This document shows, one piece after another, positions 24,015 through 34,580 of a DNA stretch of 64,000 nt (position 1 is the first letter of the stretch; each line of letters opens with the position of its first letter). The notes beneath the pieces were generated by a model. The model was not told the DNA's origin, searched no databases, and was given only the letters and a program-made list of their open reading frames with translations. A program made the position numbers and the translations under genes. Origin of the DNA: Azolla caroliniana (lineage: Eukaryota; Polypodiophyta); NCBI GenBank assembly GCA_043228905.1, contig JBHGNT010000001.1:6510001-6574000 (forward strand), given 5' to 3'.

Positions 24015-24225
24015 TCCTTCCCAAAAGGTGGTTGTAGTGAGAGACTCCTCTTCATTGCTTTTTGTATACCTTGTGTTTCTCTCTATCGTAATTAGCTTAC
24101 TCAGTGAGGTGGTTGTAGGCTCCTCTTTGTTGCTTTCTGTATACCTTGTGTTTCTTTCTCTCTCTCTCTCTCTATATATATATCATAATTAGCTTACCCA
24201 ATGAAGTGGTTGTAGTGAGAGTTAC
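24015..24225. repeat. Tandem duplication of about 81-97 bp with (CT)n
   Basis: GTGGTTGTAG recurs near 24028, 24109 and 24206. Between the copies lie TTTTGTATACC or TTCTGTATACC, TTGTGTTTCT and TAATTAGCTTAC. The unit length changes with a CT/TA microsatellite in the second copy. It probably belongs to the tail of the adjoining minus-strand SINE-like element. Confidence 0.75.
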
Positions 24226-24369
24226 CAGTAAGTTGTTACACTACAAGCACCACGTCTTGGGTCTGAAACCCAACACATACATATCTCTTATTTCACTACA
24301 TGCCACTGTATTGGAATATAGGGGTTGAACCCATGACCTCCTAGTCTCCATTGGACAACCTTACCAACT

Positions 24370-24378
<9 letters not shown>
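24205..24378 (-). mobile_element. tRNA-derived SINE-like element
   Basis: On the minus strand an A-box-like TAGTTGGTAAGG (24370-24359) is followed 27 nt later by GGTTCAACCCC (24331-24321), a full match to the pol III B box. This is the head of a tRNA-derived SINE. Downstream on the same strand the sequence runs into GGGTAAGCTAATTATGATA and TA/GA repeats, which would be the tail. A CT microsatellite (24374-24402) abuts the 5' end. Target duplications were not identified. Confidence 0.6.
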
Positions 24379-24407
<29 letters not shown>

Positions 24408-24844
24408 CACACACATTTTTTCCATTACACAAAATCACAATCAATTCTTTATAGATCCCCATAAATCAAACTAGAGATTCTTCCATCGTGGGTTCTTTTA
24501 ATGCTACCTCGTTTGTCCTTGAGTACATCCTCTTTCATCCCATCCCAATACCACGAATTACAACTATGTGTGCATGTCCTCATTCACACATACATTCATT
24601 AGCTTAGCTAATTCATTTGGTTCCCACAAATGGGTTGTGAATGCGATCATGACATATATGCAAGGGCAAGAATCGATACATGTCTTGATTCACGTGTCGA
24701 TGAATGATAGGGTAGAGAAGAGAGTTGGCGACCGTAGACAAAATGCGATGAGGTTCCTCCTGTTCTTATGAAGGGCAAGATGAAGAGATGTATGCGGTGG
24801 TTGCCGTCCCTTCTTCTTGGTTGGGTGGGTGAGGCAAGAAGGTT

Positions 24845-25020
24845 CACGTTTCCAGACACAACACGAAGCCCGAGGGTATTTGGGGGAAATAACGAACCGA
24901 AATGAACGTTTCCGGACACAACACAAAAGCCGAGGGTATTTGGGGAAATAACGACCCGAAATGAAGGTTTCCGGACACATCACAAAACCCGAGGGTATTT
25001 GGGGAAATAAAACAAAAAGA
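24845..25020. repeat. Three-copy 60-bp repeat upstream of BIOF
   Basis: GTTTCCRGACACA recurs at 24848, 24908 and 24967, each followed by CGAGGGTATTTGGGG and GAAATAA. The array ends about 130 bp before the BIOF start codon, so it lies in the promoter or the start of the leader. Whether it is regulatory is unknown. Confidence 0.88.
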
Positions 25021-25055
25021 TATCTCACAGGTTGTCCTCGCGGACAATAAATTGG

Positions 25056-25086
<31 letters not shown>

Positions 25087-25096
25087 GAGAGAGAGA
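25056..25096 (+). promoter_or_regulatory. GA-rich tract in the probable BIOF 5' leader
   Basis: A GAGAGA tract with two GACAGA interruptions lies 55-95 bp before the BIOF ATG. GA/CT elements near plant transcription starts bind BPC-type factors, so a promoter role is possible but not shown by the sequence alone. Confidence 0.4.
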
Positions 25097-25151
25097 AGGA
25101 GCCAGTGTTTCATGCAGGAGGAGAAAGACGAAGAAAGCCGTATCCGTAACC

Positions 25152-28100
25152 ATGGCTTCCTCATCATCGTCATCGTCATCGTCATCTTCCCCGTCTCCAT
25201 GGGAGCTGTGGCTTGATCAGGCCCTCATTTCTCTCACAGATGCAAAGCTTCTTCGCTCTCTTCGCCCTATCTTCCCCTCTCAACCTTCTCTCCATTCTCC
25301 TCCTCCATCGTCGTCGTCATCTTCGTTATCATCATACTCTTCTTATTCTGACACCACCGACAAAAAACTGCAGACGTTTCATGGTCCTGGAGCTTGGGAC
25401 CGGTCTGGGGTTGAAATAGAGATTTCAAGACCTACGCTGAAGCTATGGATTGATGATATTCCTGGTCTTGGTAATGCGTAAAATTTCATATCCAAACATT
25501 TCTGCTTATTCTCCTACTATTTCTTTCTCTATTCTATGTATATTGATGACGTATAAAATCCATTTGTTGGAATTATTTTTTTATGCATTCAATCTTGATG
25601 TATATTTATTGGACCAATTCAATGTGTAATTTTTTTATGTTGAAGTTTTCTTTTTCCTTTTCTTCTGCATATCAGTCTAAGTTTGCATTTCCAAACTGAA
25701 GCTATGATTTTGATGATGTTCTAAGTCTTGGTAATGCACACAACTTTCATGTTGTTTTCTCTTATTCGTCTGCGTGTATATAGCTTAGAGCTACGTTGTC
25801 TCATTCATTCAATGAGGATATATTTTTCACATAAGATGCAAATTCATGCTCAAATTATTCTTTTATCTGCAATCTATCAAGAATGTCTTGTTTCTTTAGT
25901 AAGAACACTGATTGAAAATTTCTTCTTCTTCTTCTTCATTCAATGTAACTATATTTTCAGAATTATTTTGAAGCCATGGAGGATTTTTTAGCTTAACATG
26001 TATTCCCATCTCATTCTTCAAGGTGATGAATTCTAGACCTAGGATGTAAATTTTCGTCCTGAAATTCCTTCCTGTGCATGTACATTGTTTTTTTTTACTA
26101 TGAATTTCTTCTTTCTTGAATGCACATTTCACTCTTCATTGAAATTTGGCTGTAAAATTTCTCAATCAAATTCCTTCCTCTGTTTGCAATGTAGTTATAT
26201 CCTGTTATTTTAGCATGGCTTTCCTTGTGGACCATGAATGTGCATTTCATTCCGCAAATGAATGAATTATGCACATTGGATGTAAATTTCAAGTTGAAAC
26301 TCTTTTTCAGTACAAAATCTAGGTGCATTCTTTTCTTCGATCATGAAGTTTCTTGTTTGTGTATGTAGGTGACGAATTTTGCACTTCAGAGCTTGCACTG
26401 GAGTATGCCTCTGGATTGAACGCAGAACTTAACCACAAATTGATTCTTTTCTCGGGAAATGATTACCTTGGTCTTTCTTCCCATCCATCAGTGAGAAGAG
26501 CAGCATCTAAAGTGAGTTAAAATACTATTTTTCCTCTTTGATCTGATAACAAATTTGAACTTTTGCAATAAAAAATGCATAAATTTTATATAGGTCTCTA
26601 TGGAGTTCGGAAATGAACTATTTCCCACTCTTTAGCATCATAAATTTTGTGTATAATCACCACTTGAATACTGTTTCCGTATGGTAGAGTTTTGTTTTTC
26701 ATTCTTTAGGTTCATAAAAGACCAGTTGAAATATACAATTTATATAAAGTTTCTGTAGGCAGCTATGGAGTTTGGAATGGGCCCAAGAGGTTCTGCTTTG
26801 ATCTGTGGATATACTTACTTTCACCGGAAGCTAGAGTCAGCTCTTGCTGATCTGAAGAAAACTGAGGTATGGATGGAATCATGATATAATAAATCCATGT
26901 TCTTTCTTGCTTGTTGATGACACATTTCTTCTTGTGTATTTTATATTTATAATCTTACAGTTTAATGGAGGTATGCATGAATCGTGATGTAATATATCCA
27001 TGTGCTTTCTTGATGGTTAAGAAATCTTTTCTTATGTCTGTAAGAACATATAACCTGATGGCATTGTTAGGATTGTGAATTAAGTTTTGCTTCTTTTGGT
27101 GAATGTGGCAGTGTAGTTGAGAAACTTCTCACCAATCCAGGAATTTCATGTTTGCGCATATTTTTTCTGTATACTATATAGATGCAACGATGAAGACTTG
27201 TTTGTGAATGACTTCGGGAGACAACTGATTCTGGTGATTTACTTTGCTATTGTTGCTTCTAGAAAATGGAGGGGCAAATTTTTTGACCGTACACAAAATC
27301 CAAATCTCTGATATGAAAGAAATGAGTGAAGGACCAAGACTCATATAGCATCCTTCCATGAACAACAGTAAATAATGGAAAATTTGAGTTTGAGTGTGAT
27401 CGCTAATTTGTTCCACAATGTTAATCGAAAACCTGGCCTCAGTGTATTTTTGACTAAGTCAAAGGAAAAATGATGTCTTGCGTTCAATATTATCGCCAAT
27501 GGGAAAATATTTACACATTTCAGTGTTCTCCATTCTATGATTGGAAATAACATTTTTCGTGAAAACTTCTGATATCTGCACCCACCAAATTCGTGAAGCC
27601 CTGCCACTATCCTTATCCAGTAAATGTGAAATCATTCTATAGACCGAAGGTAGTCCATTTTTAAGTTTAAAAGGCTGTCACGACATCAAAGTAGTGTTGA
27701 CAATAAGGCTTTCATGAAGGAAGCACAAACTGGGCAATAAATACAATCCATCACTCTTCCAAAAAGTGCATTCTTTGAAATTACACCTCTAAGGTCAGGA
27801 AATAACCGCTCCAAACTCTCTCATAGAGTGCTTAAATGGCTTGAAATGACAATCTCCAGCATATTCATCTCTCTGTCACGCTATTGTGAAAAGGTTTCTC
27901 AATGATAGAGATCTTTCGGAGACAAAAGCTACAATATACCTAACTTGAGAATCTCGCATGTGCCAAAAACCAGATTCTCTCGTCTCTTTTCTTTTCATCT
28001 TATTTACTTTTATATTTACGGTGTAATATTCACTTTATTTTGATTTGTTCTCAAAGACGAGAAAACATTTAAGATGTAATCTCTTATTCAGTCTTATAGG

Positions 28101-31100
28101 CCATTTTGGCCTCTTAAAAGACGTTAATATATCTTTCTTTCTTTCTTTCTTTCTATAAGTTTGAATTCTGATTTGGAAGAATCTAGCATGAACATTGGCT
28201 CTATAATTTTGATAGGATATGCATATTATTACTGTAGGTTCATATGGCTCCAATATTGAATTTGTGTTTTACATCTATCTCAAATAGATTTAACTGAGTT
28301 GAATGCTAAAATTTAATTCTTTTTCTTTTGAGTCTCTTCTTGTCTGGGAAATTGATTTTCTATTTATATTTTTTCTATAAACAATTTTCTTTTATTTCAA
28401 TTTTATGCCCCTCATTGAGAGCTTGATAAATCAGGAATGTTTGCTATGTCCAACTGGGTTTGCCGCAAATGTAGCAGTAATGACAGCGATCGCCACACAA
28501 CTTCCACAGTCTGCTGACAGAAGCAAGGATAATGTCACGATATTTTCAGATGCACTAAATCATGCTTCAATAATTGATGGAATTCGTTTGTCACAGAGAC
28601 AATGCAAAACAGATTTGAAGGTTTACAAGCATTGCAATGTAGAACATTTAAATCAGCTCCTGTAAGTTGCAGATTAGTCCTCAAAATCTCCGTAATGATT
28701 AAAATAATATATATATATATATATTTTTTTTCTGGACTAATTTAAAATTCCAATTTCTTAGCTTGGTATCACAAACATTGCAGTATAATTCAGCTCATCT
28801 TAAGTTCTAAATAGTCCTCAAATTTCTGTTTGATGATTACAAATAACTATTTTCTTTCAAATCCAAAAATTTGTTCTGGAATAATTGAAAATCCTCTCCT
28901 TAGTTCTAATTTGTTGTCACTCTGATAAATATACCAAATTAATATTCTAACTGGTTTTAGTTTTACAAATAATTATCAAACTAAGATACAAATGCATCCC
29001 TGGCACAAAATCTCAAATATATTTGGAGCGAGACACTGCAATACTTCTTTCTGTTGTGTCTGGATTCTGATAACATTGTGCCCTTGCTTTTGTCAGAGCT
29101 GCCTGTAAGCATAAGAGAAAAGTGGTTGTAACTGACAGGTAAGGATATATTTGGAATTGAAAGTTATATGGTATACCCATGATGATTCATAGTGACCACT
29201 TTTTTTGCAGTTTATTCAGCATGGATGGTGACTTTGCCCCGTTAATTGAACTTGTTGCACTTCGGAAGAAATATAAGTTTTTGCTTGTTATTGATGATGT
29301 AAGTATTTAGATATTCGATAAGTGTTTTGGAGTACCTATTTGTGTCTCTCTTAAGTCTGCATGTTTTGTTTTATCTAGGCACATGGAACTTTGTTGTGTG
29401 GTCCAACTGGAGGGGGAGTGGCAGAAGCATTGAACGTGGAAGGGGAAGTCGATATAGTAGTTGGAACCTTAAGTAAAGCTATAGGATGCCAAGGGGGTTT
29501 TGTTGCATGCAGGTGTGTTCTGGGCTTTTATTGTTTATAAAATAAGATATGGTTAATTGCATATGATAGAACCATGTTCAAACCAAAAACTAAGCGCAAA
29601 GCATTGGAGAGTTGCAACATGCAATCTCTCTGTAACATGGGAGTCTATCTTAGACCAAAAACCAAAGTTTAACATAGTTTGATCTAGTCCTTGATTGGCT
29701 TCATCTAAATTTCCTGTCTTTTTCTAGATTTACTTTGTTTTGCAAGTATATGGTATTTGTCAGTGCAAATGCTTTAGTTGAAGTAAACATATTTTTTTCA
29801 GGTTTCATTCATGCTTAGAGAAGAATGAAGAGAAATCTTTAGTCATAAAACTTAAGATATGATTAGATATCAAGAGGAAAGATAATAATGTGCTTCAGGT
29901 TACATGCATGTGTACACGCTTGTGAGGGGAAATGTTTCCTGGTAGCCACACATGGGAATAATATGGTGAATACTAATTTCACGCAATATATGTTGAAGTA
30001 TAACAGATTTATGGACCCAGTAAAGGAAGTAATCCCAGATCTTTGTTGAAAGCTTAAAATTTCGGACGTGGCAATGGCTCTATAGATAGATCTGCAACCT
30101 TTTTATTTTGTCCTGCGTTGGCACAGATGACAGCATCTGCAATTCTTTCCAATGCTTTCAGATGTCAGCCAAAAACTCACTCAGTGCCAATTACTTAGTT
30201 TGATGTAGACAAACACGAGGAAGAAGTTTCAGGCACGATCATATTCTTCTATAGAAACCATCAAATATCCTAAAATTTGAGACCCATCAAATAAAATAAT
30301 GGTTCACAGCATGAAGATTTTGCTTACCTGATACCAACCATTGAAATAGAGATGAAGTCAGAGAGAGCACTGGTTGAAGAGAGTTTGAGAGCATACAAAA
30401 TGGGAGGGTAAGGTTCAATAATATCTCATATATACAGAAGAGAAAGATGATAATGCCGTTAGGGTTACTTGTTGAGACTCAATATAAGAGTGAGTTAATT
30501 TAACATGTGTTCACTTACGTCTTTACATATATCTATTTGATGTAAAATTGAAACCTTACAGCTTGGGAACCATTATTTTATTTGATGGGTCTCAAATTTT
30601 AGGATATGGTTGTAGAGAATCTATACATGGAAGTATACTTCTACCTTGTTTGACAAATCCTCCGTTTAACACTTGTTCTGAACTTGGATTCGTAAGTTAT
30701 AACCTGTACATTACTTGTCTCTTGCAATACGTTGTATTTGGTCTGTCATGGAGGTGCACTTACCACCTTTCTAACTTGACCTTATGCTGGTTTTGCTTTA
30801 TGCTAGTAGTGATTATGGTGTTTTTATTTTTTAGTTTGTTTAGCTATGCTGTCCATCTAATAGTATGTGTAATAAATTTGCCTACATCCTCAAATTGGTT
30901 CTGGTTGGCCACACATTCCATATGCTTTTCTGTGGAGTCTCAATTGCTCCAGTGCTCTATTGTGATCCCTATTTGTAATTGACCATTCTTACTTTTCAAT
31001 GCATACTTATTACTAGCTTTTTAGGCTGTTTGAAAGGTAGAATATTACTCATACAAGAAGTGAGCTAAGGCTTGAGAAAACTGAAAATTCTTTGAAGAGC

Positions 31101-34100
31101 AATACCCATGTCCCAATTGACTCGACACTGAACGTAGATAATAACAGATGCTACATTCAAAGCTCTAGTGCTGCTTGGCCACAATGGATTCTTATTAATG
31201 CCAGTAACATGATGTTGAAACTACTGTAAAAGAAGCGGTTGCCAAGGTTTTAGCATCTGCTGATTTAAATGTTGAGTAATCCTTTACCATCTTTCATGCA
31301 AGTACTTTGGTGTGTCACTATATTTAGTGATTCATGAAAGACTTGTGGGTACTAGCAATGATAATCAGTATTATGATTTGTCTGTTATCTTGAATCAAAT
31401 TTTTCTATAGTAGTGATGTGTTTTGCTTGAATTAAAATTTTCTGTAATTGCTATCTGCCTCAGTTGTACTCTCTGCTTGAAGCCAGAATTATTTTAGTAA
31501 TTTCTTCAACATTTTATTATAATGCTGCATGGCATCCAAGTCAGTGACGTTTCTACTTGAAGCTAGAATTGTTTCAATAACTTAGTTGTGCATAGTGCAG
31601 CCGCAAATGGAAACAATTGATACTTTCAAGGGGACGTTCATTTGTTTTCTCAACTGCTCTTCCTGTTCCAGTTGTGGCTGCTGCAAATGGTATGTACCAG
31701 AATATTCATTTTGTGTAAACCTTGGCTTCATCTTATTAAAAAATGAGATGATGAGAAAGACCGTTGCACTATTATTGCCTATCAGACTAAACAATTTTCT
31801 ACAATTTTTTATAATTGATGTGTTTTTTAAGATTCCAACTGTTTACAAATGTTTATAAAGCAGAAGAAGAAGAAGAAGAAGAAGAAGAAAGAACAATTAC
31901 ATAGCAACTCACTATGTTTATATAGGCCAGAAGAACCTATCAGACCTTTGCTTGACTCGTTGGTAGAAAAAAAAGAATCCATATACTGTATTGATTGCAA
32001 GCCTTTGATCTAGTTACAATTGTATACTAATTTTCCTTCTAAAGATGCTGAATAGCCATCCTTCTCATATGGCCTTAGCACACCATGTATAGGAGGGTTT
32101 ACCAAACCTTAGCTCTTTGCTATCAAATTTCCTTGTATTAAGACATCATCATGGTCAATATAAAACTGGGTTTTATGCTATGTAGCTGCCATTCTTGTTG
32201 CTCGAGAGGAACGATGGAGACAAAGAGCGGTTTGGGAAAGAGTCGATCAACTTGCAAATGCAACTGGATTTCACTTCCATAGTCCTATTGCTCCCATCAT
32301 TATTGGATCAGAGGAGGATGCTTTGGAAGCCAGCAGGTTTTCTCGCTTTCAAAAGACATTTAGAGTGTATTAAGAGTTTTAAAGTGTGGGTTGTGAGAGT
32401 ACACATGAAAAAGGCATAAACTCATGTATTCTTCATAGTTATTTTAACACGTCACCCTATTTATGAAGGTAATATTAGGGTGTATGTATTGAGGGGTGCA
32501 TGAGATCACTTTCATTGGCTTATCAATGTTCCTTTTGGAAAAACATTTCTGAATAAGGTTTAATGCCAATTTAGGTTGTTAGATATCTACGTCATGGTGT
32601 TTAATAATTGCAGGTCTTTGATGTTGGCTGGGTTCCATGTAATTGCAATCAGACCCCCAACTGTGCCTGAAAACTCATCTAGGTAAGAATCCTTTCTTTT
32701 CAAGTAACATATAAATTTAAGGGAAAAACTCCTAAACACCCTTGAGGTTCTTCTTTTCAAACCCATCTCGAGCAATTATATAAATATTCCTCTATAAGTC
32801 AATTCTATTTTTGGTAAGTACTCATATTTATAGAATTTGAAAAACATATTGAAATCCATAGTGGCTGAATTATCCGTCCATATATCAGACAGACAGGGAC
32901 GTAGCAGAACTTTTTCTTAGATTTCTAGATCAGTTTTCAGTCTTTGCAACCATTTTTGCTACTGCTGTCTAACAGCCTTCTCACAACTCGGCTCTGTCTA
33001 TTTTGTTCTAACAATTGTTCCCCTGCTGCTATTAACAGCTTTTCTCACAATTGCTGTCAGACAGTTAAAAATTAGGTTGTGCTGCTTGATCAAACTGATC
33101 AGGTTCTACATCCTGCAGGAACAAATCTGAAATCTGTCAGGCTGTTTGGATGGGGTCAGGATGCATCAGCTGCATATATTGCTGCTGATGTGTCATGTAA
33201 TATTCAGCTACATAATCTCGTCTATTCGTAGTTCGTATACAGAGAGATTCACCAATAGTTTATTTATTGGATAAACCAATGGACTAGGCCCTGTCTCATA
33301 GATCACAATCGGTCTTCTGTGGACGTTAAAAATCTGTCTATCTATCTTTTGGTAAACGTTTCATGCAATTTTTATTTTTATTGCTCTCTCTAATTGAATA
33401 TCCTGCTTGGGCAGAACCTCTGCAGTACATTTTTGCACGATTTGTTTTTGCAAAAAATTACTTCATACAAAAAGACTTCAAGTTTCAAAAAATAAAGGAC
33501 ATAATTTGGTGAATTTTCAAGCTGTGGCCTACCTCTTTTTTGATCCCTCCATATCAAATCAGCCCTTACGATTCAAGAGGGTTAGTCAAATCAATGGTCA
33601 TAGTTTTGTCATTTGAATTCAAAGAGAAACAAACCGAAGTTTTGTTTCTGGGTTTGCCATAAACCAGATTTGATTCAGTTGCTCCACTCATCAGAATCAG
33701 ATTCCTGTTGCATGCAGAGATGTTGAATTCATTTATTCCATAGTCAGGTTGCAAATTAAAGCACAAACAATGTGTGAAATTCCAGGTGCAAAAATAGGAA
33801 GAGTGTTCTTCCAGGTTACTTTTCTATTCTTGAAAGTTTATGAAGGTTGCAAAAATGAAATCCAGAGAGTATGTCCAAGGTTGTGAAAGCTATATTATAT
33901 TGTATTCATTATGCATAAATAATTAAGAGTAACTGGAGAGGTTTTGAGGGTTCCATATTTGAATGATGTAATGTCATGATTGAACGCAAATTCCATTTCA
34001 TGCATGTGGTCAGATTTTAGAACTGGAAGTTTTGATTAATTAATTTATCGTGGTTGGTTTTTTTGTATACAGACTTCGTATCACCCTCACTGCAGCTCAT

Positions 34101-34256
34101 ACATCATCTGATGTTAATGCTCTTGCAGTAGCCCTTGCTCCATGGATAAACAAAAGAAAATCTCTTCCATTATTAGGCATGTTAACGTTTGAGAAAAATG
34201 GTGCGGTGCTTGATAGTTATTCAACAACCATTAAAGTTACAAGAGCCAAGCTATAA
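25152..34256 (+). CDS. BIOF: 8-amino-7-oxononanoate (KAPA) synthase, biotin biosynthesis, 11 exons
   Basis: PLP enzyme of the alpha-oxoamine synthase family; it condenses pimeloyl thioester with L-alanine to KAPA. Exons: 25152-25470, 26369-26511, 26759-26866, 28435-28661, 29097-29138, 29211-29298, 29379-29512, 31601-31689, 32186-32336, 32614-32682, 34073-34256. They join in one frame: 1554 nt, 517 aa. Landmarks: [34 protein letters not shown] (phosphate loop, ~196-202); [11 protein letters not shown] with the ring-stacking His233; VIDDAHG with Asp308 and His311; [13 protein letters not shown] with the Schiff-base Lys342; [12 protein letters not shown]. The C-terminus is -AKL, a peroxisomal PTS1-type tripeptide after a basic residue. 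A Ser-rich N-terminus (residues 3-13, a TCN repeat) makes it longer than bacterial BioF. All key residues are intact. ATG 25152 is the first Met in the open leader frame. Confidence 0.95.
25697..26290 (+). repeat. Decayed copies of BIOF exon edges inside intron 1
   Basis: At 25697-25745 there is a near copy of the end of exon 1 with its donor: CTGAAGCTATG, TTGATGATRTT and TCTTG-GTAATGC match 25437-25480. Further on, GGTGATGAATTCTAGACCT (near 26023) and GAATTATGCACATTGG (near 26265) resemble the start of exon 2 (GGTGACGAATTTTGCACTT at 26369). None is used in the conserved reading frame. Confidence 0.65.
26590..27035 (+). repeat. Decayed copies of BIOF exon 3 borders in introns 2 and 3
   Basis: TATAGGTCTCTATGGAGTTC near 26592 resembles the exon 3 acceptor and start (TGTAGGCAGCTATGGAGTTT at 26754). 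After exon 3, GAGGTATGCATGAATCGTGA (26969) repeats the exon 3 donor region (GAGGTATGGATGGAATCATGA from 26865) at a spacing of 104 bp, with about 90 bp of further similarity. Confidence 0.65.
28098..28122 (+). repeat. Dispersed 25-bp core, copy 1 (BIOF intron 3)
   Basis: The core AGGCCATTTTGGCCTCTTAA plus AAGAC is followed by TAATATATC and a (TTTC)n tract. Related copies lie in two other introns of this window. The layout resembles the 3' end of a SINE family. Confidence 0.6.
30265..30607. repeat. Perfect 41-bp inverted repeat in BIOF intron 7
   Basis: The arms 30265-30305 and 30567-30607 are exact reverse complements (the left contains TTTGAGACCCATCAAATAAA) around a 261-nt spacer. The similarity continues imperfectly beyond the perfect core. 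An intronic transcript could fold into a long hairpin. It may be a MITE-like or foldback element; the 144-codon open frame crossing the right arm (30548-30982) has no recognisable product. Confidence 0.9.
31862..31890. repeat. (AGA)n microsatellite in BIOF intron 8
   Basis: About nine AGA/GAA triplets, 170 bp after the exon 8 donor. No further significance seen. Confidence 0.9.
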
Positions 34257-34290
34257 ACTTTTGGCACATTATGGATCGACCATCAAGCAT

Positions 34291-34580
34291 AGTTCAGGCT
34301 AGCAAGGTATATCACATTTTTATTTAGTTTTACTATGACGTGATGCTACGAAGGTTTTGCAAAATATTCCATGACAAATATGTAGTAAAGTTGCTATTTT
34401 CTTCTTCTATGTTTCATCATGCATCAATCATCTAGCCGAGTTCAGTCTAGCAAATAAAGTATATCATTTTTTTTTTTTGTTTTTACTATGATGTGATGCT
34501 ATGAATGTTTACGAAATATTCCATGAAAAATATGTAATAAAGTTACTATTTTCTTTTTCTTCTACATTTTGATGGTTACA
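34291..34580 (+). repeat. Tandem duplication just after BIOF, carrying a poly(A)-type signal
   Basis: Copies start near 34292 and 34439, spacing about 147 bp. They share GTTCAG(G/T)CTAGCAA, ACTATGAYGTGATGCTA, AAATATTCCATGA and TAAAGTTRCTATTTTCTT. They lie within 325 bp of the stop codon, in the probable 3' untranslated region. Copy 2 contains AATAAA (near 34455) where copy 1 reads AAGGTA, so it adds a candidate polyadenylation signal. Confidence 0.8.

Noticed and set aside
30548-30982. 144-codon open frame in BIOF intron 7
   Set aside because: It begins next to the inverted repeat, lies inside a confirmed intron, and is hydrophobic AT-rich sequence without a recognised domain.
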